This document shows, one piece after another, positions 1 through 5,050 of a stretch of 5,050 bases of DNA (positions are counted from its first letter, which is position 1; every line of letters begins with the position of its first letter). The position numbers and the translations under genes are program-made. The stretch comes from an uncultured Gammaproteobacteria bacterium. GTDB taxonomy: Bacteria; Pseudomonadota; Gammaproteobacteria; Pseudomonadales; Pseudohongiellaceae. The notes under the pieces were generated by a model. That model had not been told where the DNA came from and searched no databases. It was given only the letters and a program-made list of their open reading frames with translations. The stretch spans positions 1 to 5,050 of the forward strand of contig CAIYIP010000477.1 in the NCBI GenBank assembly GCA_903926285.1. The letters run 5' to 3'.

Positions 1-396
1 CGTTTTCATCGTACATTGAAAACGGAGTTGCTGGGGCGTCGTGAATTTGAATCGATGGCGCGCTGTCAGAGTGCCTTTGATGCATGGCGTAACCAGTACA
101 ACCGGATTCGGCCCCATGAAGCGCTGGCGATGGAGACGCCGTCGTCGCGCTATCAGGTGAGCGTGCGTGCGTATAACGAGACACTGCGTCCTTATGAATA
201 CGGCGACACGGATCAGATAAGGCGCGTCTCGGCGGACCAGTCGGCCAGTTTCCAGAACCAACGGATCCCGGTAGGAGAAGCCTTTGTTGGCAAACAGGTT
301 GCCTTTCGTCCAACGCTGATCGACGGGCAATACACGGTGCACTTCTGTCACCAGACGATTGCAAGAATTGATTTAAACAAAATGACGAAACGATGA
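1..396 (+). CDS. IS481-family DDE transposase, C-terminal part (5' end outside window)
   Basis: The reading frame is open from base 1, so the gene begins upstream; 131 residues are visible. The first residues read RFHRTLKTELL, which in this family directly follows the third catalytic acid of the DDE triad, so that Glu should lie just outside the window. Next come the YNRIRPHEAL motif (about residues 33-42), the P-SSRY segment typical of the end of the rve integrase core, and a C-terminal beta-rich domain ending FCHQTIARIDL, which is characteristic of IS481-family transposases. The protein would cut and join the ends of its own element. The frame is intact to a TGA stop at 394-396, and repeats resembling IS ends follow, so this half shows no decay. 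Whether the N-terminal HTH and first two Asp residues survive cannot be seen. Family assignment is by recalled motif similarity. Confidence 0.88.
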   Translation, partial: RFHRTLKTELLGRREFESMARCQSAFDAWRNQYNRIRPHEALAMETPSSRYQVSVRAYNETLRPYEYGDTDQIRRVSADQSASFQNQRIPVGEAFVGKQVAFRPTLIDGQYTVHFCHQTIARIDLNKMTKR

Positions 397-417
397 GGTA
401 GGATTACGGCACAAATG

Positions 418-458
418 TGTTACCCATGTGTCCGAACATTTTGTTACCTATGTCTCCG
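418..458 (+). repeat. Subterminal direct repeats at the IS right end
   Basis: A 17-nt motif beginning TGTTACC and ending TCCG occurs at 418-434 and again at 442-458, with 15 of 17 positions identical and a 24-nt period. The second copy leads straight into the proposed terminal inverted repeat. Tandem motifs of this kind close to an IS end are plausible transposase-binding sites. The repeat is visible in the sequence; the binding role is inferred. Confidence 0.7.
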
Positions 459-610
459 GTCTATACAAAGCCAAGCCCCCACGGACGGGTTCACGGCGTC
501 TTCTGCTTATATCTAGCGCCGCGGGCCCAGCTACGTTTTCTAAACCAGGCGTCGCATAACCGCAGCACATCAGCCCGCTCAAACAATTTCCAGAGGTGAC
601 CTTAAGTCAG

Positions 611-633
611 TAGCACTCTGCTCTGACCCCGTT
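611..633 (-). repeat. GGGGTCAGAGC-type motif, possible mobile-element scar
   Basis: Read on the minus strand, this stretch begins AACGGGGTCAGAGCAGAGTG. From memory, motifs with a GGGGTCAGAG core recur near ends of REP-associated or other small transposon remnants in gamma- and betaproteobacteria. Only one copy is in the window, so its status as a repeat cannot be shown here. Confidence 0.25.
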
Positions 634-644
634 GACTCGCAATC

Positions 645-658
645 GTCAATATTTTTAC
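645..658 (+). promoter_or_regulatory. Possible FleQ/FlrA binding site
   Basis: GTCAATATTTTTAC matches 11 of 14 positions of the recalled FleQ consensus GTCAATAAATTGAC. It lies about 120-135 bp upstream of the predicted transcription start, a suitable distance for an enhancer-binding protein acting on the sigma-54 promoter at 754-769. Its GTCAA half also forms an inverted repeat with TTGAC at 632-636 (8-nt gap). The match is imperfect in the right half and the region is AT-rich, so chance is a real possibility. Confidence 0.3.
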
Positions 659-667
659 TAACCATTA

Positions 668-689
668 CTGTTAGCCAATTTTCTAACAG
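668..689. promoter_or_regulatory. Perfect 7-bp inverted repeat, candidate upstream activator site
   Basis: CTGTTAG at 668-674 is mirrored exactly by CTAACAG at 683-689 around an 8-nt AT-rich centre. The dyad centre is about 100 bp upstream of the predicted sigma-54 start, where enhancer sites usually lie. It could bind FleR itself, FleQ/FlrA or another regulator. It could instead form a weak RNA hairpin, since a T5 run follows at 695-699 after a few bases. The symmetry is seen; the function is inferred. Confidence 0.4.
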
Positions 690-753
690 CCACATTTTTG
701 ACTCTTTCCTTCTTTTTTAAGCCAAGCAGCTGTATTTATTAATAAAAATAAAC

Positions 754-769
754 TGGCACGGCGATTGCT
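754..769 (+). promoter_or_regulatory. Sigma-54 (RpoN) -24/-12 promoter of the fleR operon
   Basis: TGGCACGGCGATTGCT matches the sigma-54 consensus TGGCACGNNNNTTGCW at every defined position, and is preceded by the favoured C. The GG (755-756) and GC (767-768) elements have the required 12-nt register, giving a start near 780. The orientation points at fleR, about 118 nt further on. This promoter class needs an AAA+ activator such as FleQ/FlrA or FleR, and is the usual arrangement for polar flagellar class II operons. No convincing sigma-70 alternative was found nearby. Confidence 0.93.
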
Positions 770-779
770 AATCCTACGG

Positions 780-897
780 TACGAACATCAAAACTGCTGA
801 AGAACGTCAAAAAAACTACTGTATTGCTGGCTAGCCACAGCCCAAAAAGTAGTAGGCATTTCCCAGGCAGGGACTATTGAGTACGACGAGGGTAGTA
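780..897 (+). other. fleR mRNA leader with potential stem-loop
   Basis: The predicted leader is about 118 nt, rather long. ACTACT (815-820) can pair with AGTAGT (848-853). Inside that, GCTG (826-829) can pair with CAGC (838-841), and the core holds a 10-bp palindrome TGGCTAGCCA (828-837). The nested pairing could shape mRNA stability or translation. No known riboswitch class is recognised and there is no T-run to suggest a terminator. Confidence 0.35.
888..892 (+). promoter_or_regulatory. Ribosome binding site choosing the ATG start of fleR
   Basis: GAGGG lies 5 nt before ATG at 898. The frame could also start at TTG 877, which has CAGGG (868-872) 4 nt before it. ATG 898 is preferred because of the better codon and because it places the first beta strand of the receiver (KKKIILIA) near the N-terminus, as in relatives. 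Confidence 0.7.
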
Positions 898-2235
898 ATG
901 GTATACAAAAAGAAAATCATCCTGATCGCCAAAGACAACAATCTGGTTGATTCGCTGCTTGCCGCGCTACTGCTTACCGGCCTCGACCTGCATCGCTGCA
1001 ACAACAACACTGAAGCTTTTATGGAGCTCACGCGCACCAAATACGATCTCGTCGTGACCGACATCAACAGCAATATGGAAGAACTGCAGGGTTTCATCAC
1101 CAATGTGCGCCAGTTCCAGCCCAAACTACCGATTCTGATCCTGACCGACTACGAAACCGTGCCGCGCGCCAGTGCCGCCATCAAAGCCGGCGCCAGCGAC
1201 TACGTCATCAAACCTTTTGATCCCTGCCTGCTCGCCGAAATGGTCAATGCCCTGCTGCAGGAAGCGGCACAACTAACCGATCTGATCATTGCCGATCCGA
1301 AAAGCATGCTGATTGCCAACCTTGCGCGCAAAGTCGCCGAGAGCAACGCCACCGTGATGATCTCCGGCGAATCCGGCACCGGCAAGGAAGTTATCGCACG
1401 TTTCATTCACGAATGTTCACCACGCGCACACAAGCCCTTCATGGCAATCAACTGTGCGGCGATTCCCGAAACGATGCTCGAATCAATTCTGTTCGGTTAT
1501 GAAAAAGGCGCCTTTACCGGTGCCCATGCGAGCAAACCAGGCAAGTTCGAACAAGCCAACCACGGCACCTTGCTGCTCGATGAAATTTCCGAAATGGATC
1601 TCGGCCTGCAAGCCAAGCTGCTGCGCGTGATCCAGGAGAAGGAAGTCGAACGTCTCGGCGGTACCAGAACCATTCCGCTCGATGTACGTATTATCGCGAC
1701 CACCAACCGCAACCTGAAACTCGAAGTGCAGCAGGGCCGGTTCCGCGAAGACCTGTTCTACCGGCTGAACGTATTCCCCTTGAAGCTGCCCCCCCTTAAT
1801 CAGCGTCGTGGTGACATACTTCCGCTTGCCAGCAAATTTCTCGAAATGTATCAACCTGGTGCGGGCTTCATGCTTGACGAAGCAGCACAGATGGAATTAC
1901 TGCGGCATCGCTGGCAGGGCAACGTGCGTGAACTTGGCAATGTCATCCAGCGCGCCCTGATACTTGCGAGCAGTAAAACCATCGGCAGTGACGACATTCT
2001 GTTTGAAGAACTCAACGCCGATGAAACAGCAGTTGAGTTCAACTTTGCGCCAGTGCAGATGCCTGCGAAAAAACTCGACAACAATCTGCGCTCGCTTGAG
2101 AAAGAAATCATCATCAATGCCGTAAGCACCAATAACAGCCGCAAGGAGGCTGCCGAAAAACTCGGCATCAGCCAGCGCACGCTACGTTACAAACTGGCGC
2201 AGTTCCGTAAAGACGGCATGGCCATCCCGGCCTGA
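898..2235 (+). CDS. fleR: Sigma-54-dependent flagellar response regulator FleR/FlrC
   Basis: This 445-residue cytoplasmic transcription activator remodels sigma-54 RNA polymerase at flagellar promoters. A receiver domain spans about residues 5-120, with phospho-acceptor Asp55, Thr83 and Lys105. The AAA+ domain (about 130-360) has Walker A GESGTGKE (157-164), the sigma-54-contacting GAFTGA loop (204-209), Walker B LLLDE (225-229), sensor I ATTN (267-270), arginine fingers Arg283 and Arg289, and sensor II GNVREL (341-346). A Fis-type helix-turn-helix ends the protein (about 400-435, SRKEAAEKLGISQRTLRYKL). The end and the fliE neighbour support FleR/FlrC over NtrC. Oddities: the first acid of the receiver pocket is Lys12 (only Asp13 remains), and the usual D-x-x-M-P-x-M-D-G loop is DINSNMEELQG, lacking the Pro. 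No fleS/flrB kinase gene lies upstream in the window. The ATPase core looks fully functional. Family assignment is firm; orthology to fleR is likely but rests on context. Confidence 0.93.
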   Translation: MVYKKKIILIAKDNNLVDSLLAALLLTGLDLHRCNNNTEAFMELTRTKYDLVVTDINSNMEELQGFITNVRQFQPKLPILILTDYETVPRASAAIKAGASDYVIKPFDPCLLAEMVNALLQEAAQLTDLIIADPKSMLIANLARKVAESNATVMISGESGTGKEVIARFIHECSPRAHKPFMAINCAAIPETMLESILFGYEKGAFTGAHASKPGKFEQANHGTLLLDEISEMDLGLQAKLLRVIQEKEVERLGGTRTIPLDVRIIATTNRNLKLEVQQGRFREDLFYRLNVFPLKLPPLNQRRGDILPLASKFLEMYQPGAGFMLDEAAQMELLRHRWQGNVRELGNVIQRALILASSKTIGSDDILFEELNADETAVEFNFAPVQMPAKKLDNNLRSLEKEIIINAVSTNNSRKEAAEKLGISQRTLRYKLAQFRKDGMAIPA

Positions 2236-2251
2236 TTCCGCGACCAAATTG

Positions 2252-2272
2252 CCCTTCTGGCTTCCCTTCTGG
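2252..2272 (+). repeat. Short direct repeat before fliE
   Basis: CCCTTCTGG occurs at 2252-2260 and 2264-2272, a 12-nt period within the 45-nt fleR-fliE gap. The second copy runs into the fliE ribosome binding site GGAG (2271-2274). It may be a small slipped-strand duplication. No promoter is evident in the gap, so fliE is probably co-transcribed with fleR. Confidence 0.5.
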
Positions 2273-2280
2273 AGAATTGT

Positions 2281-2586
2281 ATGGACATGAACATCAACCA
2301 GGTACTCAACCAGATCCGCGTGCGTTCGCAGTTTCCGGTGAATAACGACATCGCTGCGCCGAAAACTGACTTTTCTGCACTGCTCAAGCAAACACTCAAC
2401 GAAGTGAACAGCCTGCAGACTGATGCCAACACTATCAAGAATTCGTACGAAATGGGCAATTCCGGTATCGACCTGCCCGAGGTCATGATTGCGACGCAGA
2501 AAGCCTCGCTTGCGTTTGAAGCAGTTGCCGAAGTACGCAACAGGGTCCTGAATGCATATCAGGAAATAATGAACATGCAGGTATAA
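2281..2586 (+). CDS. fliE: Flagellar hook-basal body complex protein FliE
   Basis: This 101-residue protein is the normal length for FliE, the adapter between the MS ring (FliF) and the rod, exported by the flagellar type III system. The C-terminal half carries the family signature: LPEVMIATQKASLAFEAVAE at about residues 60-79, then VRNRVLNAYQEIMNMQV to the end, predicted helical. The N-terminal 30 residues are variable and likely disordered, as expected for an exported rod-type protein without a cleaved signal. The ATG at 2281 has GGAG 6 nt upstream; a second ATG two codons later is possible. It follows fleR by 45 nt and precedes fliF by 79 nt. Confidence 0.95.
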   Translation: MDMNINQVLNQIRVRSQFPVNNDIAAPKTDFSALLKQTLNEVNSLQTDANTIKNSYEMGNSGIDLPEVMIATQKASLAFEAVAEVRNRVLNAYQEIMNMQV

Positions 2587-2638
2587 GCAAATTTTTTTGC
2601 CAGCAATTTTTTGGCAATTGTTTTTTTACAATTTTTTT
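2587..2638 (+). repeat. Imperfect repeats of CAA followed by T-tracts between fliE and fliF
   Basis: Four copies of a CAA(A/T)-plus-T-run unit occur in a row: T7 at 2592-2598, T6 at 2607-2612, T7 at 2621-2627 and T7 at 2632-2638, each preceded by GCAA, CAATTG or ACAA. Spacing is about 11-15 nt. The tract is strikingly AT-rich beside the surrounding genes and would be prone to slippage. It may act in transcription pausing or termination, or as curved DNA. Confidence 0.65.
2597..2627 (+). terminator. Candidate intrinsic terminator or attenuator after fliE
   Basis: TTGCCA (2597-2602) pairs with TGGCAA (2612-2617) across a 9-nt loop, followed by TTG and a T7 run. A second, weaker hairpin AATTGT/ACAATT (2616-2621 with 2628-2633) followed by T5 overlaps it and could be an alternative fold. 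The stems are short with few GC pairs, so partial termination fits better than a strong stop. No clear promoter lies between it and fliF. Confidence 0.4.
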
Positions 2639-2665
2639 AACAAGAATGCTTAGCGTGACTTTATT

Positions 2666-4300
2666 ATGGCAACGACTTCTCTAACCAAGTCCACCCTCGA
2701 ACAGCTAAGCTCGCTGAGCCAGCTTTCCCTTGTCAGGCAGATCGTGCTGATGCTGGTACTCGCAGGCAGTGTGGCACTCGGCACATCGGTTGTGCTTTGG
2801 TCGCGAGACAGTAACTACACCGTGCTCTATTCTGATCTCGAAAGCTCAGACACCGCAGAAATTGTAACCGCGCTCGACCAGGCAGCACTCGACTACCGCA
2901 TTGAACCCGGCAGCGGTTATCTATCAGTTCCTGAAGAGCAGTTGCAAGAAACCCGCTTACACCTGGCCAGCCTGGGCTTGCCACGATCAACGACCAATGG
3001 CTTCGACATGTTGTCCGAGGACTACGCGCTCGGCACCAGCAATTTTATCGAACAGGCGCGTTACAACCACGCGCTCGAACAGGAACTTGTCAAAACCATC
3101 AAACTTATCCGCGGCGTGCGTGATGTGCGCGTGCACATCAGCATACCCAAGCAGACATCATTCTTGCGTTCCTCCAGCAAGCCTGGCGCTTCCGTCATGC
3201 TCGACCTACTCGGCACCCAGTCAATCAATGACACGCAGATTGCAGGTATAGCGCACTTGGTAGCGTCCAGCGTTGCAGGCTTGACTACAGACAATGTTTC
3301 CATCGTCGACCAGAAAGGCAACCTGCTATCGAACGCCGACGGCGATGAACTGAACAGCAGCAATGAACAAATGAAATACACGCGTGAACTGGAACAGGAA
3401 TATACCCAGCGCATCATCGCACTGCTGGGACCCGTCGTTGGCGATGGCAACATCAGGGCACAGGTAACAGCAGATATTGATTTCACCGTCATTGAAACTA
3501 CTGATGAAAAATACAACCCGGCCACTCCCGTAATCCGCAGCGAACAAACTGCAGAAGAAAGTAGTGGCACTGCCAATCCTGTCCAGCCCGGCGACCTCTC
3601 GCTTACTCCACCGTTGCTGGCTGCAGCAACTGACACCACCGCACAACTCGAAAGCAGCTCGACCCGCACAAATACAACCCGCAATTTTGAAATTGATAAA
3701 AGTGTCAGTTATACCAAGACCGTGCCTGGCAGCGTAAAACGCCTGAGTGTTGCGGTACTGGTCGATCTTAGTACGCCGCTTGCCGCGCCTGCAGAAGATG
3801 CAACCGCACTTGCCGAAGATCCCCAGGTACAGGCTGACAAAATTGCACGTCTTACCCAGCTCGTCAAAGACAGTATTGGCTACAACGAAACCCGCGGCGA
3901 CAGCGTCAACATCATCAGCGAGCGTTTTTCGCAAGAGGAAGCCAGTGTTGAACCCGCAGCTCTGCCCTTCTGGCAGAGCGCGTGGATACCATCGGCCATC
4001 AAACAACTCGCTGCGAGCATAGTTGTGATCCTGCTGATCTTTGCGGTAATCAGGCCTGCGCTTAAGAGCGTGGTCATTGCCCCGGCCCGTGCGCAGAATC
4101 TCGCTCTCGGCAGCCACGGCCACACACCTGTCGACCATAGCAACGGCGTGCATAGGCTACCAGCCGATGTTGAAAACCAGAAACGCGGTGGGCCGACCCG
4201 CTCAGCTTATGACGAGAATCTTGCACTTGCCCAGACTCTGGTGCAGAACGAACCAGCACGCGCAGCACGTATGATCAAGGAGTGGGTAGCAAGTGATTAA
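2666..4300 (+). CDS. fliF: Flagellar MS-ring protein FliF
   Basis: This 544-residue inner-membrane protein oligomerises into the MS ring, the base on which rod, C ring and export gate assemble. The first membrane helix is about residues 22-45 (IVLMLVLAGSVALGTSVVLW). The periplasmic YscJ/FliF region (about 50-215) includes Y-V-LYSDL and the IRGVRDVRVHISIP segment (148-161). The ring-building motif 3 region with the beta-collar insertion spans about 230-425. The second helix is about 446-466 (SIVVILLIFAVIRPAL). The cytoplasmic tail ends with Y515-DENLALAQTLVQNEPARAA through MIKEWV, the FliG-binding helix, so the protein is complete. ATG 2666 is the first start after an in-frame stop at 2651, but no clear Shine-Dalgarno precedes it, suggesting modest translation. 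It overlaps fliH by 8 nt, where fliG would be expected. Confidence 0.96.
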   Translation: MATTSLTKSTLEQLSSLSQLSLVRQIVLMLVLAGSVALGTSVVLWSRDSNYTVLYSDLESSDTAEIVTALDQAALDYRIEPGSGYLSVPEEQLQETRLHLASLGLPRSTTNGFDMLSEDYALGTSNFIEQARYNHALEQELVKTIKLIRGVRDVRVHISIPKQTSFLRSSSKPGASVMLDLLGTQSINDTQIAGIAHLVASSVAGLTTDNVSIVDQKGNLLSNADGDELNSSNEQMKYTRELEQEYTQRIIALLGPVVGDGNIRAQVTADIDFTVIETTDEKYNPATPVIRSEQTAEESSGTANPVQPGDLSLTPPLLAAATDTTAQLESSSTRTNTTRNFEIDKSVSYTKTVPGSVKRLSVAVLVDLSTPLAAPAEDATALAEDPQVQADKIARLTQLVKDSIGYNETRGDSVNIISERFSQEEASVEPAALPFWQSAWIPSAIKQLAASIVVILLIFAVIRPALKSVVIAPARAQNLALGSHGHTPVDHSNGVHRLPADVENQKRGGPTRSAYDENLALAQTLVQNEPARAARMIKEWVASD

Positions 4301-4910
4301 ACCAGGAGTTACGAATTCACCGAACTCAATTGCCCAGGACAGCATCAGTCGCTGGGAAACACCTCACCTGTCAGAACAGGAGAACAAACCCATAATTGCA
4401 GAGGAAGATCCAGCCACTGTGCGCCAGAAAGCAATCGCGCAGGGTTATGAAGAAGGCTACAACCAAGGTCTTGCCAATGCCGAAGCAGAACTCACCAAAA
4501 AAGCAGCCGCCATAGAAAAAATATTGGCCAGCATTACCCACCCGTTTGCTGAACTCGATCAGCAGGTACTTGAACTGCTCGTGCAAATGACAGGCAAAAT
4601 TGCCCGCAGCCTTGTCAAACGCGAATTGCGTACAGAGCCCGAAACCATCATGGCGCTGATCCGCGATACGGTGGTGGTGCTCAACAATACCACTGACAAG
4701 ATCCGCATCCACTTACATCCAGATGATGCCCAGATAATTCACAACCTCACCCGGACGGCGACCGAACATAACCGTTGGGACATACTCGAAGATCCACTGA
4801 TTGCGCGTGGCGACTGCAAAGTCAGCAGCCTCGATTCGGTCGTAGTTGGCGACCTGCAAACCCGCATCCATGCCATCATCGCACACTGCATCGGTGACGA
4901 ACGTGCTTAA
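4293..4910 (+). CDS. fliH: Flagellar assembly protein FliH
   Basis: This 205-residue cytoplasmic protein binds the export ATPase FliI as a dimer and tethers it to the C ring and FlhA. Visible signs: an N-terminal SRWETP segment (Trp21) like the C-ring/FlhA-docking region of FliH; an A47-G51-G55-G59-A63 helix with the family's x-x-x-G repeat (GYEEGYNQGLANA); a charged coiled-coil stretch to about residue 110; and a C-terminal domain with ARGDCKVSSL (171-180), matching the FliH/YscL end that binds FliI. The start is GTG 4293, with AAGGAG at 4277-4282, about 10 nt upstream and inside fliF. GTG overlaps the fliF stop as GTGATTAA, implying translational coupling. Length is near the short end of the family's range. 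Confidence 0.9.
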   Translation: MIKPGVTNSPNSIAQDSISRWETPHLSEQENKPIIAEEDPATVRQKAIAQGYEEGYNQGLANAEAELTKKAAAIEKILASITHPFAELDQQVLELLVQMTGKIARSLVKRELRTEPETIMALIRDTVVVLNNTTDKIRIHLHPDDAQIIHNLTRTATEHNRWDILEDPLIARGDCKVSSLDSVVVGDLQTRIHAIIAHCIGDERA

Positions 4911-5050
4911 GCAACCACACGCCCCTGTTGCTGAAGCTGCGCCAGTGCCACTGGATCGCAACACGGTATTTGCGCATAAGCTGCAGCATTGCATAGACCG
5001 CGTAATGGCACCCGTATTGCCAGTTGAAGGTCGCCTCGTCCAGATGACAG
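4903..5050 (+). CDS. fliI: Flagellum-specific export ATPase FliI, N-terminal fragment (runs off window)
   Basis: Forty-nine codons are visible before the window ends. The segment LPVEGRLVQMT (residues 39-49) matches the start of the FliI N-terminal beta-barrel domain (typically PVEGRLVRMTGL), and the position after fliH fits the standard order. The Walker motifs lie beyond the window. GTG 4903 is chosen because GGTGA precedes it by 5 nt and because its overlap with the fliH stop (GTGCTTAA) repeats the fliF-fliH arrangement. GTG 4894 and ATG 4870 in the same frame are alternatives with no obvious ribosome site. Confidence 0.88.
   Translation, partial: MLKQPHAPVAEAAPVPLDRNTVFAHKLQHCIDRVMAPVLPVEGRLVQMT

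Larger units (their letters stand above)
1..467 (+). mobile_element. Right-hand end of an IS481-family insertion sequence
   Basis: The element comprises the transposase 3' end plus about 70 nt of non-coding end. I place the outer boundary at 467 because the sequence there ends GGTCTATACA; its complement begins TGTATAGACC, consistent with IS481-family ends that start with TGT. The left end and target-site duplication are outside the window, so completeness and the exact boundary are inferred. The element reads toward the flagellar genes but stops about 287 bp before the sigma-54 promoter, so it does not interrupt that promoter. Confidence 0.65.
468..753. other. Intergenic region between the IS end and the flagellar promoter
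   Basis: No convincing gene is seen. About 468-640 is GC-richer and carries short open frames on both strands without a good start or known motif; a 36-codon minus-strand frame (about 489-599) may be debris of an older mobile gene. About 640-753 is AT-rich with pyrimidine tracts (for example around 706-719) and A/T runs just upstream of the promoter. It contains two dyad symmetries, 632-649 and 668-689, annotated separately where useful. The composition change near 640 may mark the junction between inserted DNA and the native upstream region of fleR. Confidence 0.6.

Noticed and set aside
417..599. 60-codon plus-strand open frame starting in the IS end
   Set aside because: It begins within the IS terminal repeats, has no ribosome site, and the product is low-complexity with no recognisable family.
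632..703. TTGACT at 632-637 and 698-703 as sigma-70 -35 boxes
   Set aside because: No acceptable -10 hexamer occurs at 16-18 nt from either; the second is followed by GC-containing AAGCCAAG sequence.
2612..2628. TTGGCA in the fliE-fliF gap as a sigma-54 -24 element
   Set aside because: The position 12 nt downstream is a T-run without the required GC, so there is no -12 element.
3061..3684. 207-codon minus-strand open frame opposite fliF
   Set aside because: Shadow frame with a Ser/Val-rich composition typical of the reverse complement of a real gene; no independent start signal.
3326..4153. 275-codon minus-strand open frame opposite fliF
   Set aside because: It is fully contained in fliF, whose domains and motifs are clear; the antisense product is Cys-rich with no recognisable motif.
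4293..4360. fliH as an in-frame fusion of a fliG start with fliH
   Set aside because: The first residues (MIKPGVTNSPNSIAQ) do not resemble the FliG N-terminus, and the Trp-containing FliH docking motif follows at the expected place.

Overview
The window holds the start of a polar-type flagellar basal-body and export operon from a gamma- or betaproteobacterium, preceded by the 3' end of an insertion sequence. The lineage is inferred from three things: an FleR/FlrC-type sigma-54 activator next to fliE, a near-perfect sigma-54 promoter, and a FleQ-like upstream site. No species can be named from sequence alone.

Layout: (1) 1-467 is the right end of an IS481-family element, with the C-terminal part of the transposase followed by subterminal repeats and a probable terminal inverted repeat. 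(2) 468-753 is non-coding. Its first half looks like degenerate mobile-element debris, and its second half is AT-rich with dyad symmetries lying where a sigma-54 enhancer should be. (3) 754-769 is a -24/-12 promoter, followed by a leader of about 118 nt with a foldable segment. (4) 898-2235 is fleR/flrC, a full-length three-domain activator with an eroded receiver domain. (5) 2281-2586 is fliE. (6) 2587-2665 is a T-tract repeat region with a terminator-like hairpin. (7) 2666-4300 is fliF. (8) 4293-4910 is fliH. (9) From 4903 to the window end is the N-terminal part of fliI.

How they work together: FleR drives sigma-54 RNA polymerase at flagellar promoters. FliE joins the MS ring to the rod, and FliF forms the MS ring. 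FliH binds and regulates the export ATPase FliI. All genes from fleR onward are on the plus strand and closely spaced, so they probably form one transcription unit, possibly attenuated between fliE and fliF.

The main anomaly is that fliG, normally between fliF and fliH, is absent: the fliF stop overlaps the fliH start by 8 nt. The C-terminal helix of FliF that binds FliG is nevertheless intact. A second anomaly is that no fleS/flrB kinase gene precedes fleR, whose receiver has lost part of its acidic pocket and its usual post-Asp loop. I see no evidence of a wholly new system. The interest lies in this rewired or reduced flagellar locus.
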